This document shows, in pieces, positions 44,733 to 53,755 of a DNA stretch of 64,000 bases (positions are counted from its first letter, which is position 1; every line of letters begins with the position of its first letter). The translations under genes and the position numbers were made by a program. The notes beneath the pieces are model-generated. The model did not search any database. It had not been told where the DNA came from and was given only the letters and a program-made list of their open reading frames with translations. The DNA is from Fodinibius sp036381435 (GTDB taxonomy: Bacteria; Bacteroidota; Rhodothermia; Balneolales; Balneolaceae). Location of the stretch: NCBI GenBank assembly GCA_036381435.1, contig DASVCW010000022.1, positions 35,469 to 99,468 on the forward strand, written 5' to 3'.

Positions 44733-44900
44733 TGTCATTCTGACCGGAAGGAGGATCCCGACAGGTGTCGGGAGACGACTGTAGTCTTCCGAAGGAATGC
44801 CTACGGCAGAAGAATCTCCCTTTATAATTTATAAGCGTATTTCATGAAGATTCTTCAACTCCCGTCATCAAAAACCAAATGACCTTCGCTCAAAGTGACA
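44733..44900. repeat. Miniature inverted-repeat element, GTCATTCTGA variant, in the rbfA-ribF gap
   Basis: TGTCATTCTGA and TCAAAGTGACA are inverted ends. Inside are CCCGACAGGTGTCGGG (a perfect small hairpin, 44758-44773), the nested 18-nt palindrome CCGAAGGAATGCCTACGG (44789-44806) and AGAATCTCC / AGATTCTTC text. It fills nearly all of the space where truB is often found. Confidence 0.72.
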
Positions 44901-44935
44901 GGTTAAGGTTTTTCGCCGGCTCCTGCTGCTAACAT

Positions 44936-45313
44936 TTACTCTTCTTCGGAATTGCCCTTACGCTCTTTTCGTTCCTTGCGAATTTTCTGAAACAGGTTCT
45001 CCATTTTTTCCGCGTACTCAGCGGTTTCATCTTTTAAGAACTCCAGTTCCGGAATGCGGCGGACCTGGTGGCGAATTTTTGAAGCCAGCTCTTTACGAAT
45101 CTGAGCCACATGTTCCTCAAGGTGGGTAAAAATAGCGTCTTCATCCTTCCCCGGAGCATATACGCTAATATAAACTTTCGCTATCATCAAATCCGGCGTG
45201 ACATCTACTTTTGTAATGGTGATAAACGAACCGCCCTGTTGGTAGCTTTTTTGAATAATTTTACCCAGGTCCCGCTGAATCACAGCACCTAAACGCTCTG
45301 TACGAATACTCAT
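44936..45313 (-). CDS. rbfA: 30S ribosome-binding factor A
   Basis: 125 residues, KH-like fold. SIRTERLGAVIQRDLGKIIQKSY at the start, ITITKVDVTPDLMIAKVYISVY and SKIRHQVRRIPELEFLKDET are the family blocks. It helps mature the 5' end of 16S rRNA in late 30S assembly. It lies 30 bp after infB on the same strand; a charged tail (IRKERKERKGNSEEE) closes it. Confidence 0.96.
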   Translation of the reverse strand: MSIRTERLGAVIQRDLGKIIQKSYQQGGSFITITKVDVTPDLMIAKVYISVYAPGKDEDAIFTHLEEHVAQIRKELASKIRHQVRRIPELEFLKDETAEYAEKMENLFQKIRKERKERKGNSEEE

Positions 45314-45343
45314 TTTTTGGAAAGGCCTTAGAGTTTAAACAGC

Positions 45344-48214
45344 TTATTGATTATCACTCTTAACATCTTCAAGGCGACGTTTTTCTTCAATTATCTCATA
45401 ATTTTCAATAACATCGCCCACTTTAATGTCATTATAATTCACAATGCTGATTCCACACTCAAAGCCTGTTTTTACTTCTTTTACATCATCTTTTTCACGC
45501 TTGAGCGAATCAATCTCACCATCGTAAACTACAACCCCGTCACGCACAACCCGGATCGGATTATTACGGTTGATCTTTCCATCCGTCACATAACAACCGG
45601 CAATGGTTCCTACCTTGGAGACTTTAAAAGTCTTCCTTACTTCAGCATTACCATTTAATTTCTCGCTAATTTCGGGAGATAACAGTCCTTCCATCGCGTC
45701 TTTTACTTCATCAACGGCATCGTAAATTACGCTGAACAACCGGATATCAATTTCTTCATTTTCTGCAACGGCACGGGCATTCGTTGTGGGACGGACCTGA
45801 AAACCGATGATAATAGCATCAGATGCGGAAGCCAACAATACATCAGATTCAGTGATGGCTCCGGCTCCGGTGTGAATAATATTTACAGAAACTTCATCAT
45901 TACTCAACTTTTGCAGTGAACCGGAAAGTGCTTCAATCGATCCGTCTACATCAGCCTTGATAATGATGTTCAAATCAGAAACTTCACCGAGCGCAAGTCG
46001 TCTTGAAAGGTCATCAAGCGTGAGGTGCTTGGTTTTACGCAACTCCTGCTCACGACGAATTTGCTGACGTTTATTGGCAATTTCTTTAGCTTTCTTCTCA
46101 TCTTCGAGAGCCACCAGCTTATCACCGGCCTGTGGAATATCATCGAAACCGGTTAGCTGTACCGGCTCTGAGGGGCCGGCCGTTTCAACCCGTTCTCCCA
46201 ATTCATTTTCCATCGCCCGTACGCGTCCGAAACAAGGTCCGGCTATAAAAGAATCACCCACTTTAAGTGTACCGTTTTGAACCAGGATATTAGCTACAAT
46301 TCCTTTTCCTTTATCTACGCGCGCTTCGAGTACCACTCCGTCAGCCTGCCGGTCAGGATTGGCCTTCAGCTCCATCAATTCGGATTCGATAAGCACTTTT
46401 TCAAGCAGGTCTTCAATTCCTGCACCCGTTTTGGCCGAAACTTCAGCAGCCTGATACTGGCCGCCATATTCTTCAACAATCACATCATGTTCGGCCAGTT
46501 GCTGTTTAATTCTTTCGGGATGAGTATCCGGCTTATCTATTTTGTTAATGGCAACAATAATTGAAACGCCTGCCGCTTTAGCATGATTTATAGCCTCAAT
46601 AGTCTGCGGCATCACGGCATCATCGGCAGCTACCACAAGAATTACAATATCGGTAGCCTGAGCACCGCGCGAACGCATAGCCGTAAAAGCTTCGTGGCCG
46701 GGAGTATCAAGAAAAGTGATGTTTCGTCCGTCGTCCGTTTGAACTTCGTAGGCACCCACGTGCTGGGTGATGCCACCCGCTTCCCCTTCAGTAACCTTGG
46801 CTTTTCGAATATAATCGAGTAATGAAGTTTTACCGTGATCAACGTGACCCATTACCGTAATGATCGGAGCGCGGGGCTGAAGGTCTTCGGGATCGTCTTC
46901 TTCAAGTTCAATCTCTTCCAGGCTTTCATCAGCATCTACAAACTCCACTTCATAGCCAAACTCTTCGGCTACAAGTTCAATCGTGCTTGCATCCAGGCGC
47001 TGATTGATGGAAACCATCATACCCAGGTTCATACAAGTGGTAATTACATCATTCGGCTTAACATCCAGGAGCTCGGCAAGATCACTAACCGTAATAAACT
47101 CGGTAGTTTCAATAACATCTTCTTCAAGTCCTTCAAGCTCTGCCTGCAGCTGTTCTTCCTCCTCACGTTCTTCTCTACGCTGCTTTCGGCGCTTTTGGCG
47201 ACGGCTCCCAACAGTTTCACCAGACTGCATTTGCCGCATGGTTTCTTTTAACTTCTGTTCTACGTCCCCCTCATCAATATTGCTGCCGCGTCGTTTCCGT
47301 TTTTTCTTGCTTTTCTTACTCTTTTTAGATGATTTCTCCTTCTTTGAAGGAGCCTCTTCACCATCATAGCGGTCTTTCTTGCGTTTGCGCTTTTTACGGT
47401 GTTTAGGTTTGCTTTCATCAATCCGGACTTTTCCAAGAACTTTGGTTCCTTTTAGTCGGCCGGCCCTTCCGCGGATAACACCTTCTTCGTGAGTTTCATC
47501 ATCTTCGTCCTCATCTTCGTCTTCGTCCTCATCCTCATCTTCTTCATCATCAATGTCATCTTCTATATCTTCTTCGGGCTCTTCAACTTCCTCCTCATCG
47601 TCCTCCTCTGCCTCGACAGCTTCAACAGCTTCATCTTCTTCAATTTCCTCTTCCTCCCCGGCTTCTTCTTCCTCGTCCTCATCCGTTTCGGCTTCTACTT
47701 CGGCAGCTACTTCAACTTCTTCTTCGTCTTCAGCTTTTTCCTCTTCAACCGTTTCTTCTGCTTCAGTTTCTTGCGGCTCTTCCGGTTCTTCATCAACTAC
47801 ATCTTCAACCGTATCTTCTTCTACCTCAGATTCATCAGCCGGTTTTAAACCTTCTATCTCATCTTCCTCATCTTCTTCGGGAGCAAGGGGAAGATCGTCT
47901 TCCGGCTCAAGGGGTAGTTCATCCTCCAACGGCTCGAGAAAATCTTCTACCGAAACACTCTGGTTACGACTGGCATGTATCTGATTCCGCCGGTTTTCGT
48001 AGTCTTCTTTAGCTTTGGCATGCTGCTGGCTGTTCGCTTTATCAATGCCGTATACTTCTTCCAGTGCCTCATACATTTCCGAGGTAATTTTGGTAGTAGG
48101 CTTATTAGCTATTTCAAAGCCCTCACCCGAAAGTGATTCTACAATAGATGTTGTAGAAACATTGAATTCGGATGCAACTTTATATAAACGTTTTGGCTTG
48201 TCGTTTGACGGCAT
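45344..48214 (-). CDS. infB: Translation initiation factor IF-2 with long acidic and basic N-terminal blocks
   Basis: A GTPase that places initiator tRNA on the ribosome. 956 residues. An IF2_N domain comes first (about 1-55, KRLYKVASEFNVSTTSIVESL). Then follows a very acidic stretch (about 90-245, with alternating D/E runs such as DEEDEDEDEDEDEDEDDE), then a basic stretch (about 265-350, KHRKKRKRKK, KKSKKKRKRR), and a second IF2_N-like part (about 370-430). The G domain shows GHVDHGKTSLL (about 456-466), DTPGHEAF (503-510) and NKIDKP (557-562). Domains II-IV complete the protein. Confidence 0.97.
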   Translation of the reverse strand: MPSNDKPKRLYKVASEFNVSTTSIVESLSGEGFEIANKPTTKITSEMYEALEEVYGIDKANSQQHAKAKEDYENRRNQIHASRNQSVSVEDFLEPLEDELPLEPEDDLPLAPEEDEEDEIEGLKPADESEVEEDTVEDVVDEEPEEPQETEAEETVEEEKAEDEEEVEVAAEVEAETDEDEEEEAGEEEEIEEDEAVEAVEAEEDDEEEVEEPEEDIEDDIDDEEDEDEDEDEDEDEDDETHEEGVIRGRAGRLKGTKVLGKVRIDESKPKHRKKRKRKKDRYDGEEAPSKKEKSSKKSKKSKKKRKRRGSNIDEGDVEQKLKETMRQMQSGETVGSRRQKRRKQRREEREEEEQLQAELEGLEEDVIETTEFITVSDLAELLDVKPNDVITTCMNLGMMVSINQRLDASTIELVAEEFGYEVEFVDADESLEEIELEEDDPEDLQPRAPIITVMGHVDHGKTSLLDYIRKAKVTEGEAGGITQHVGAYEVQTDDGRNITFLDTPGHEAFTAMRSRGAQATDIVILVVAADDAVMPQTIEAINHAKAAGVSIIVAINKIDKPDTHPERIKQQLAEHDVIVEEYGGQYQAAEVSAKTGAGIEDLLEKVLIESELMELKANPDRQADGVVLEARVDKGKGIVANILVQNGTLKVGDSFIAGPCFGRVRAMENELGERVETAGPSEPVQLTGFDDIPQAGDKLVALEDEKKAKEIANKRQQIRREQELRKTKHLTLDDLSRRLALGEVSDLNIIIKADVDGSIEALSGSLQKLSNDEVSVNIIHTGAGAITESDVLLASASDAIIIGFQVRPTTNARAVAENEEIDIRLFSVIYDAVDEVKDAMEGLLSPEISEKLNGNAEVRKTFKVSKVGTIAGCYVTDGKINRNNPIRVVRDGVVVYDGEIDSLKREKDDVKEVKTGFECGISIVNYNDIKVGDVIENYEIIEEKRRLEDVKSDNQ

Positions 48215-48305
48215 ATAAATGTATTTCTAAAAAATGCTTCTTATGTTATCAGCTTTTCTTGCAACATTGTAAGGTAAAGCAGGATTATTGGAAATGGAAG
48301 TCCAA

Positions 48306-49559
48306 TTACTCTTCATCTTCAAATTCGTAGGAAATAATATCAATAATGCGTTCGGCTTCTTTATCATCAATCTTTCCTTCGGTTCGCCTTACGATCTCTT
48401 CTGCATCCAGTTCCAAAACAGCACGGGCAGTATCACAACCGATTTGTTGCAACATTTCAATTACTCCGGGACCAAAATCAATCTCAAATTCCTTTAAGTC
48501 AATATCATCTTCTTCTTCGACTTCACGGTAAACATCAATTTCGCACTGCGTTAGTTTTGAAGCAAGACGTATATTCACCCCGCCCTTTCCGATAGCCTTG
48601 GATACTTCATCAGCGGGAACAAGTACTTTGGCAAGTTTACCATCTTCACTCAATTCAACACTCAGTACCCTTGCCGGCTGCAATGCCCGCTTAATAAATT
48701 CGTGCTGGTCTTCGGTAAAGTTGATGACATCAATATTTTCGTTTTGGAGCTCGCGTACGATAGCGTGAATGCGAATGCCCTTCATGCCTACACAAGCACC
48801 AACGGGGTCGACCCGCTCATCGTGCGAAAGAACGGCAACTTTAGAACGGTCGCCGGGCTCACGGGCAATACGCTTCAGATCGATGATACCATCAAAAACT
48901 TCAGGAATCTCATTTTCAAAGAGGCGTTCAAGAAATAACGGTGAAGTCCTTGATATTATTACCGATGGATTGCCATGATATCGCTTTACTTCGGTAACTA
49001 CAGCGCGAATGGTATCACCCTTTCGGTAACGATCTTTATAAATCTGCTCGCTCTTGGGTAGTACCAGCTCAATACCATTGTGATTGATGAGCATCTCGCG
49101 GTTTCGAATTTGATACACATCGCCAAGCACAATTTCGCCCACACGGTCGGAATATTCTTCGAAAATGTTGTCTTTCTCAATTTCGCGGATACGCTGCGCC
49201 AGTTGCTGGCGCGCCATCATTACGGCACGACGTCCGAAGTCTGCTATAGAAAGCTCCTGGGCAAATTCATCATACAATTCCAGATCCGGGTCATGTTTTT
49301 GAGCTTCTTCAAGGGTAATTTCTTCCACTTCATCGGTCAGCTCTTCTTTTGGAACAACTTCACGAATATGGAGGATTTGAATTTCACCACGATCTGCATT
49401 TAAAATAACCTCAAAAGCTTCATCAGAACCATATTTTTTACGAATCATGGTTCTGAAGACATCTTCCAGGATAGATAATAATAAATCTTTATCAATGTCT
49501 TTGTCTTTCGCGATTTCGGAGAAAGACTGAATAATTTGTTTTGAAATACCGGTTGACAT
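48306..49559 (-). CDS. nusA: Transcription termination/antitermination factor NusA
   Basis: 417 residues, the short form without the two acidic repeats of E. coli NusA (495). The N-terminal polymerase-binding domain (about 1-125) is followed by an S1 domain (about 133-200, VGEIVLGDVYQIRNREMLINHNGIELVLPKSEQ) and two KH domains (about 205-345; DPVGACVGMKGIRIHAIVRELQNE, VSKAIGKGGVNIRLASKL). A partial helix-hairpin-helix end (IGCDTARAVLELDAEEIV) closes it. It binds RNA polymerase during pausing and termination. Confidence 0.97.
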   Translation of the reverse strand: MSTGISKQIIQSFSEIAKDKDIDKDLLLSILEDVFRTMIRKKYGSDEAFEVILNADRGEIQILHIREVVPKEELTDEVEEITLEEAQKHDPDLELYDEFAQELSIADFGRRAVMMARQQLAQRIREIEKDNIFEEYSDRVGEIVLGDVYQIRNREMLINHNGIELVLPKSEQIYKDRYRKGDTIRAVVTEVKRYHGNPSVIISRTSPLFLERLFENEIPEVFDGIIDLKRIAREPGDRSKVAVLSHDERVDPVGACVGMKGIRIHAIVRELQNENIDVINFTEDQHEFIKRALQPARVLSVELSEDGKLAKVLVPADEVSKAIGKGGVNIRLASKLTQCEIDVYREVEEEDDIDLKEFEIDFGPGVIEMLQQIGCDTARAVLELDAEEIVRRTEGKIDDKEAERIIDIISYEFEDEE

Positions 49560-49583
49560 CAGTGGGCCCCTGTCTGCTTAAAA

Positions 49584-50045
49584 TTACTTGAATGAAGGAA
49601 TAATTCTTGTTTCTACCAGATCATCAAACGCTACGGTGATGACTGATTTATCATCCAACTCGATTGAAATATCGTTTTCTGTTACCTTCTGTAAGGTTCC
49701 TGTTATCTTTAAATACTCACCGTCTTTTTTATATTTAACCTTCGCTATATGCCCTTCGTTTTTGGGATATTGCCGCCGGTCTTTGAGCGGACGGCCCAGC
49801 CCGGGCGATGATACATTAATTCGATACTTGCCCGAAAAAAGCTCATGGGCTTCCATCAAAAAACTAAGTTCATTGCTGATTTCCGCGCATTCATCCATAT
49901 TAATGCCTCGATCTTCGGCATCAACCAAAACCCAGATTTCAGGAGCATTGCTGCCTTTAATTTCAACATCAACAAGAAAAAAATCGGTTGTTGAAAGAAC
50001 CGATCCTGCGAGTTCAGAAACCTTGTCTATAACTTTATTTTGCAC
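49584..50045 (-). CDS. rimP: Ribosome maturation factor RimP
   Basis: It aids 30S subunit maturation. The GTG at 50045 gives 153 residues (VQNKVIDKVSELAGSVLSTT), matching the usual 150-155; the frame stays open to 50168, but those residues have no family counterpart. FFLVDVEIKGSNAPEIWVLVDAEDRGINMDECAEISNELSFLM and YRINVSSPGLGRPLKDRRQYPKNEGHIAKV are signature blocks. It starts the rimP-nusA-infB-rbfA operon; TATAATTACG stands just before the GTG. Confidence 0.93.
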   Translation of the reverse strand: MQNKVIDKVSELAGSVLSTTDFFLVDVEIKGSNAPEIWVLVDAEDRGINMDECAEISNELSFLMEAHELFSGKYRINVSSPGLGRPLKDRRQYPKNEGHIAKVKYKKDGEYLKITGTLQKVTENDISIELDDKSVITVAFDDLVETRIIPSFK

Positions 50046-50212
50046 GTTTTCGTAATTATAGGTACAAAAAAAAGCGAGGACCTTTCGGCGCTCACTTAAA
50101 GCATTCAAAGATAGTCTTTTTACATTAAAAAAACAATTATCAATGTAGGTGGGCATCTTGTCCGACAAAAGATAACTGATTTGAGAACAAAGATTAACGA
50201 TCTAGCGCTGCA

Positions 50213-50254
50213 AGGGAGTTGTACTCCCGTTTCCGTTCAGGAGTGCAACTCCCT
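50213..50254. repeat. 15-bp stem hairpin (AGGGAGTTGTACTCC / GGAGTGCAACTCCCT)
   Basis: The stem is complete apart from one G-T pair, with a 12-nt loop. The flanks GCTGCA and CACAGC extend the pairing weakly. Confidence 0.7.
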
Positions 50255-50264
50255 CACAGCAGTA

Positions 50265-50305
50265 ACATGCCAGGTTTTGAAAAACTGGCATGTTTGTTCT
50301 TTTCC
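50265..50305 (+). terminator. Terminator-like hairpin ACATGCCAG / CTGGCATGT with T-rich tail
   Basis: A 9-bp perfect stem followed on the plus strand by TTGTTCTTTT. It stands 100 bp upstream of the BNR gene, so it would end a short transcript or attenuate the leader. Confidence 0.6.
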
Positions 50306-50394
50306 ACTTTTTAAATTTTTTTATAAATCTTGTGCATCTGCTTTCCTATACTTATGATCTATCGTTGGTTTAACTTTAATTATATTTTCTCCCC

Positions 50395-53286
50395 ATGTGT
50401 AAATCACTTCTTACCGTTTTAGGCGTACTTCTGGGACTCATTCCTTTACAGGCTCAAAATGTTAGCATTCCCGCGACTTCAGCTCAGGAGCGGAGCCAGT
50501 CCATCCACCACCGCCAGCAAATGCGGCTGCATTCTGTTTTCAAGGAATATCCGGTTCGCAATGTGGGTCCGGTAGTAATGAGCGGACGCGTTACTGATAT
50601 TGCCGTTCTCTCCGACAATCCCAGAAAATTTTATGTAGGTTATGCATCCGGCGGAGTGTTTAAAACCACCAACAGCGGCAACACGATGAAGCCGATTTTT
50701 GATTACCAGGGCACATTGACCATCGGAGATATTGCTATTTCACGGGCTGATGAGAGCATTCTCTGGGTCGGTACGGGCGAAAATAACAGCAGCCGTTCCA
50801 GCTATTCAGGTACGGGTATTTATAAAAGCACGGACGGCGGTAAAAGCTGGCAGTTTATGGGACTTCGAGGCTCGCAGCATATCGGAGCCATCGTTACGCA
50901 CCCCACCAATCCTGATGTTGCCTGGGTAGGCAGTTTAGGTCCGCTTTATTCAATGAATGACGTGCGCGGGGTATATAAAACAACTGATGGCGGAGAAACG
51001 TGGACTAAAACCTTAACTCCCCCTGACAGTACCGGAGTGATTGAACTCCTCATTCATCCTGAAAATCCCGATGTTCTTTGGGCGGCTACCTGGCAGCGAT
51101 TTCGACAGGCCTGGAATTTCTGGGAGTCGGGTGAAGGATCCGCTATTTACAAATCTACTGACGGCGGTGAAACATGGCACAAATCGATGAATGGATTCCC
51201 CGACGGAAAGTTTGTGGGACGTATCGGTATTGATGTGAGCGACAGCAATCCCGATGTTTTATACGCTTATCTGGATAATCAGAAAGTGACAAAAACCAAA
51301 AAAGAAGTTGATGAAGACGAGCTCACTCAAACAGATTTTATTGAGATGAGCCGTGAAGACTTTTTGGAACTTGATGATAAAAGGCTCAACCAGTTTTTAC
51401 GCAATAACAACTTTCAGGAAAGATATACGGCCATAACAGTAAAGGCTGATATTCGTGAAGGTAAATATGAACCCAAAGCTCTGGCCAAATATCTGGGCGA
51501 TGCTAATGAAGCGTTATTTGAAACCAGCATTAAAGGAGCGCAGGTTTACCGCTCTGAAGACGGCGGCGAAAGCTGGCAAAAAGTAAACAGCTATGAACTG
51601 GAAGATTTAATCTATTCTTACGGCTACTATTTTGGTGAAGTTCGTATTTCACCTGCCAATCCCGATGTAGTTTATATTATGGGTGTACCTGCACTCAAGT
51701 CAACTGATGGCGGGAAAACATGGAAACCCATTGCTGAAAATCAGGATGTGCATGTCGACCATCAGGCGATGTGGATTGACCCTGACGATCCCCAACACCT
51801 GCTGCTGGGTAATGACGGTGGTCTGTACGAAAGCCATGATGGAGGAAAAAACTTCATTCATCATAATGTAGCTTCTGTAGGGCAATTTTATAGCGTAGCT
51901 GTTGACATGGAAAAGCCTTATAACATTTACGGTGGCTTACAAGACAACGGTGTTTTTACCGGTTCATCTCAAGGTTCACCCGATGATGAAGAGTACTGGG
52001 AGCGCCTTTTTGGCGGAGATGGAATGCATGTTGCTGTTCACCCCGGAAACAGCGACTTGGTTTATACCGGCTATCAGTATGGTAATTATTTTCGCATTAA
52101 TCGTGCTGAAAGTAAGTATGTTCGTATCACTCCCAAGCATGACCTCGGCGAAGAGCCTTACCGGTGGAACTGGAATAGTCCGCTCGAAATGAGTAATCAC
52201 AATCCCAATATTCTGTATTTAGGTTCGCAAAAAGTGCTTCGGTCAATGGATCGCGGTGAGACATGGACACCCATCAGTCCCGATTTAACCAAAGATCTAT
52301 GGAACGGAAATGTACCTTATTCAACACTGACTACTATTTCCGAATCACCTCTCGATTTCAGCGTGATCTGGGTGGGAACCGATGACGGCAATATCCAGGT
52401 TACCTCCGACGGCGGCAAAACCTGGAATCTGGTTTCGGAAGATCTACCCGAACGGCGATGGGTAAGTGAAGTGTTTGCCTCTCCGCACGATGTATTCACC
52501 GCTTACGTTTCTCTTAATGGCTATCGGTATGATGAGTTCAAAACTTACATCTATAAAACAACAGATTTCGGTAAAACATGGGTCTCTGTCAAAGGTAATT
52601 TACCCAACGATGTAGCCAATGTGATTGCTCAAGACCCTGTAAATCCCGACATTCTTTATGCAGGGCTTGATCATGGGACCTACGTCAGTTTTAATGACGG
52701 GAGTAAGTGGTTTTTGGTAAACGGAATTCCCAATGTTTCCTCATATGATATGGTAGTTCATCCCCGTGCTCTTGATTTAGTGGTAGGCACACACGGACGA
52801 AGTGTTTTTGTGATGGATGTGGAACCGCTTCATGCCATAGCCAAAAACTGGAATGAAATGATATTGGCCTTAAAATCGGATAATATTCGCTTTTCTGATC
52901 GCTGGGGAGAACGTCGCGCACCTTATCGTCCGGTTATTGAACCCGAGGCGAAGTGGCTGTATTGGGTTGGTGATGAAGACGTGCAGGATGAGACGATTTC
53001 CATTATCATAAAAGATAAGGACGGTGAAACCGTTAAAAAATTAACCGATGAAGCGAATTATGGCTTTAATACCTTTAAATGGAATTTATTAGTCGAAAAA
53101 GCGAAAGAAGATAATCCCGGTACATATTTAGGTGCCGGAACCTACACTATTACTTATAAAATCAATGGATCATCAGATGAAACAACATTCAAAATTATTT
53201 CTGATTCTGACCGTGATCGGGCTGATCAGCGCGTGTTCTCAAGCCCCGAAGAAATCATCTACGAAGAATACCGGGCAGAATATTGA
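50395..53286 (+). CDS. Secreted BNR/Asp-box repeat (sortilin/VPS10-like beta-propeller) protein
   Basis: 963 residues with a signal peptide (MCKSLLTVLGVLLGLIPLQAQ). It has many Asp-box repeats of the form S-T-D-G-G-K-T-W, e.g. YKSTDGGKSWQF, YKTTDGGETWTK, YKSTDGGETWHK, YRSEDGGESWQK, LKSTDGGKTWKP and VTSDGGKTWNL, which build beta-propellers. The family is common in Bacteroidota and often called glycosyl hydrolase or VPS10-domain protein, but no catalytic residues are assigned. The C-terminal FlgD-like/Ig segment (about 860-945) ends in an odd tail that overlaps the next gene by 110 bp. Periplasmic or surface location is likely. Confidence 0.85.
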   Translation: MCKSLLTVLGVLLGLIPLQAQNVSIPATSAQERSQSIHHRQQMRLHSVFKEYPVRNVGPVVMSGRVTDIAVLSDNPRKFYVGYASGGVFKTTNSGNTMKPIFDYQGTLTIGDIAISRADESILWVGTGENNSSRSSYSGTGIYKSTDGGKSWQFMGLRGSQHIGAIVTHPTNPDVAWVGSLGPLYSMNDVRGVYKTTDGGETWTKTLTPPDSTGVIELLIHPENPDVLWAATWQRFRQAWNFWESGEGSAIYKSTDGGETWHKSMNGFPDGKFVGRIGIDVSDSNPDVLYAYLDNQKVTKTKKEVDEDELTQTDFIEMSREDFLELDDKRLNQFLRNNNFQERYTAITVKADIREGKYEPKALAKYLGDANEALFETSIKGAQVYRSEDGGESWQKVNSYELEDLIYSYGYYFGEVRISPANPDVVYIMGVPALKSTDGGKTWKPIAENQDVHVDHQAMWIDPDDPQHLLLGNDGGLYESHDGGKNFIHHNVASVGQFYSVAVDMEKPYNIYGGLQDNGVFTGSSQGSPDDEEYWERLFGGDGMHVAVHPGNSDLVYTGYQYGNYFRINRAESKYVRITPKHDLGEEPYRWNWNSPLEMSNHNPNILYLGSQKVLRSMDRGETWTPISPDLTKDLWNGNVPYSTLTTISESPLDFSVIWVGTDDGNIQVTSDGGKTWNLVSEDLPERRWVSEVFASPHDVFTAYVSLNGYRYDEFKTYIYKTTDFGKTWVSVKGNLPNDVANVIAQDPVNPDILYAGLDHGTYVSFNDGSKWFLVNGIPNVSSYDMVVHPRALDLVVGTHGRSVFVMDVEPLHAIAKNWNEMILALKSDNIRFSDRWGERRAPYRPVIEPEAKWLYWVGDEDVQDETISIIIKDKDGETVKKLTDEANYGFNTFKWNLLVEKAKEDNPGTYLGAGTYTITYKINGSSDETTFKIISDSDRDRADQRVFSSPEEIIYEEYRAEY

Positions 53287-53677
53287 ACATGAAGGACGCT
53301 CTCTAAACTTCACCCGGTCGGTTTCTTTTTTGGCTGAAGGAGATACCGTCTCAACTATAGAAGTGGCTGTTGCCGACACCGATCAGGAGCGCAGCCAGGG
53401 ACTGATGGATGTGCGGGAACTGGGTGAGTCGAAAGGAATGCTCTTTATTTTTGAAGGCGAACAACCCCGCAGCTTCTGGATGGCCAATACCCCCCTCCCG
53501 CTGGACATTATTTTTGTGAACGCGGAGGGCGAGATTGTTCGTATCCATCATAGCGCAAAGCCTTTTTCCGAAGAAAATTTTCTTTCAGGTGAACCGGCTA
53601 AATATGTGGTTGAAGTGAACGCAGGTTATACCATTGCCCATGATATTAAGGAGGGAATGAAGGTGGGCTTGGAGTAA
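53177..53677 (+). CDS. DUF192 lipoprotein
   Basis: A 166-residue lipoprotein with signal MKQHSKLFLILTVIGLISAC (lipobox ISAC). The DUF192 domain (about 55-165) has TIEVAVADTDQERSQGLMDVREL, MLFIFEGEQPRSFWMANTPLPLDIIFVN, and VVEVNAGYTIAHDIKEGMKV. The role of DUF192 is unknown. The start is inside the end of the BNR gene in another frame: the signal peptide is far too typical to be chance, so the 110-bp overlap is real unless the BNR end is altered by a frameshift. A longer in-frame start at 53132 would spoil the signal peptide. Confidence 0.88.
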   Translation: MKQHSKLFLILTVIGLISACSQAPKKSSTKNTGQNIEHEGRSLNFTRSVSFLAEGDTVSTIEVAVADTDQERSQGLMDVRELGESKGMLFIFEGEQPRSFWMANTPLPLDIIFVNAEGEIVRIHHSAKPFSEENFLSGEPAKYVVEVNAGYTIAHDIKEGMKVGLE

Positions 53678-53690
53678 CTTATCTAAGTGC

Positions 53691-53723
53691 AGTTGCCAGG
53701 CACTTTTGAAGTGCCTGGCAACT
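53691..53723. terminator. Perfect 15-bp hairpin between convergent genes
   Basis: AGTTGCCAGGCACTT - TTG - AAGTGCCTGGCAACT, followed by ATTCGCTTCTTTTTT on the plus strand. It is likely to end DUF192 transcription and possibly that of vapC from the other side. Confidence 0.8.
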
Positions 53724-53755
53724 ATTCGCTTCTTTTTTAACAGACCTGTTACTGA

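Larger units (their letters stand above)
50046..50394. other. Divergent intergenic region with two strong hairpins
   Basis: 349 bp between rimP (minus) and the BNR protein (plus). It holds promoters for both sides and the hairpins at 50213-50254 and 50265-50293. Terminator-like structures are unexpected between divergent genes. Confidence 0.6.

Noticed and set aside
47489..47984. Long plus-strand frames, one Ser-rich and one Phe/Ile-rich, opposite infB
   Set aside because: They are the antisense of the Asp/Glu-coding stretch of IF-2, where GAA/GAT codons read as TTC/ATC or TCT/TCA. No start signal or family match.
50046..50168. N-terminal extension of RimP (41 codons)
   Set aside because: Family length and the conserved start favour the GTG at 50045, and the extra residues have no counterpart.
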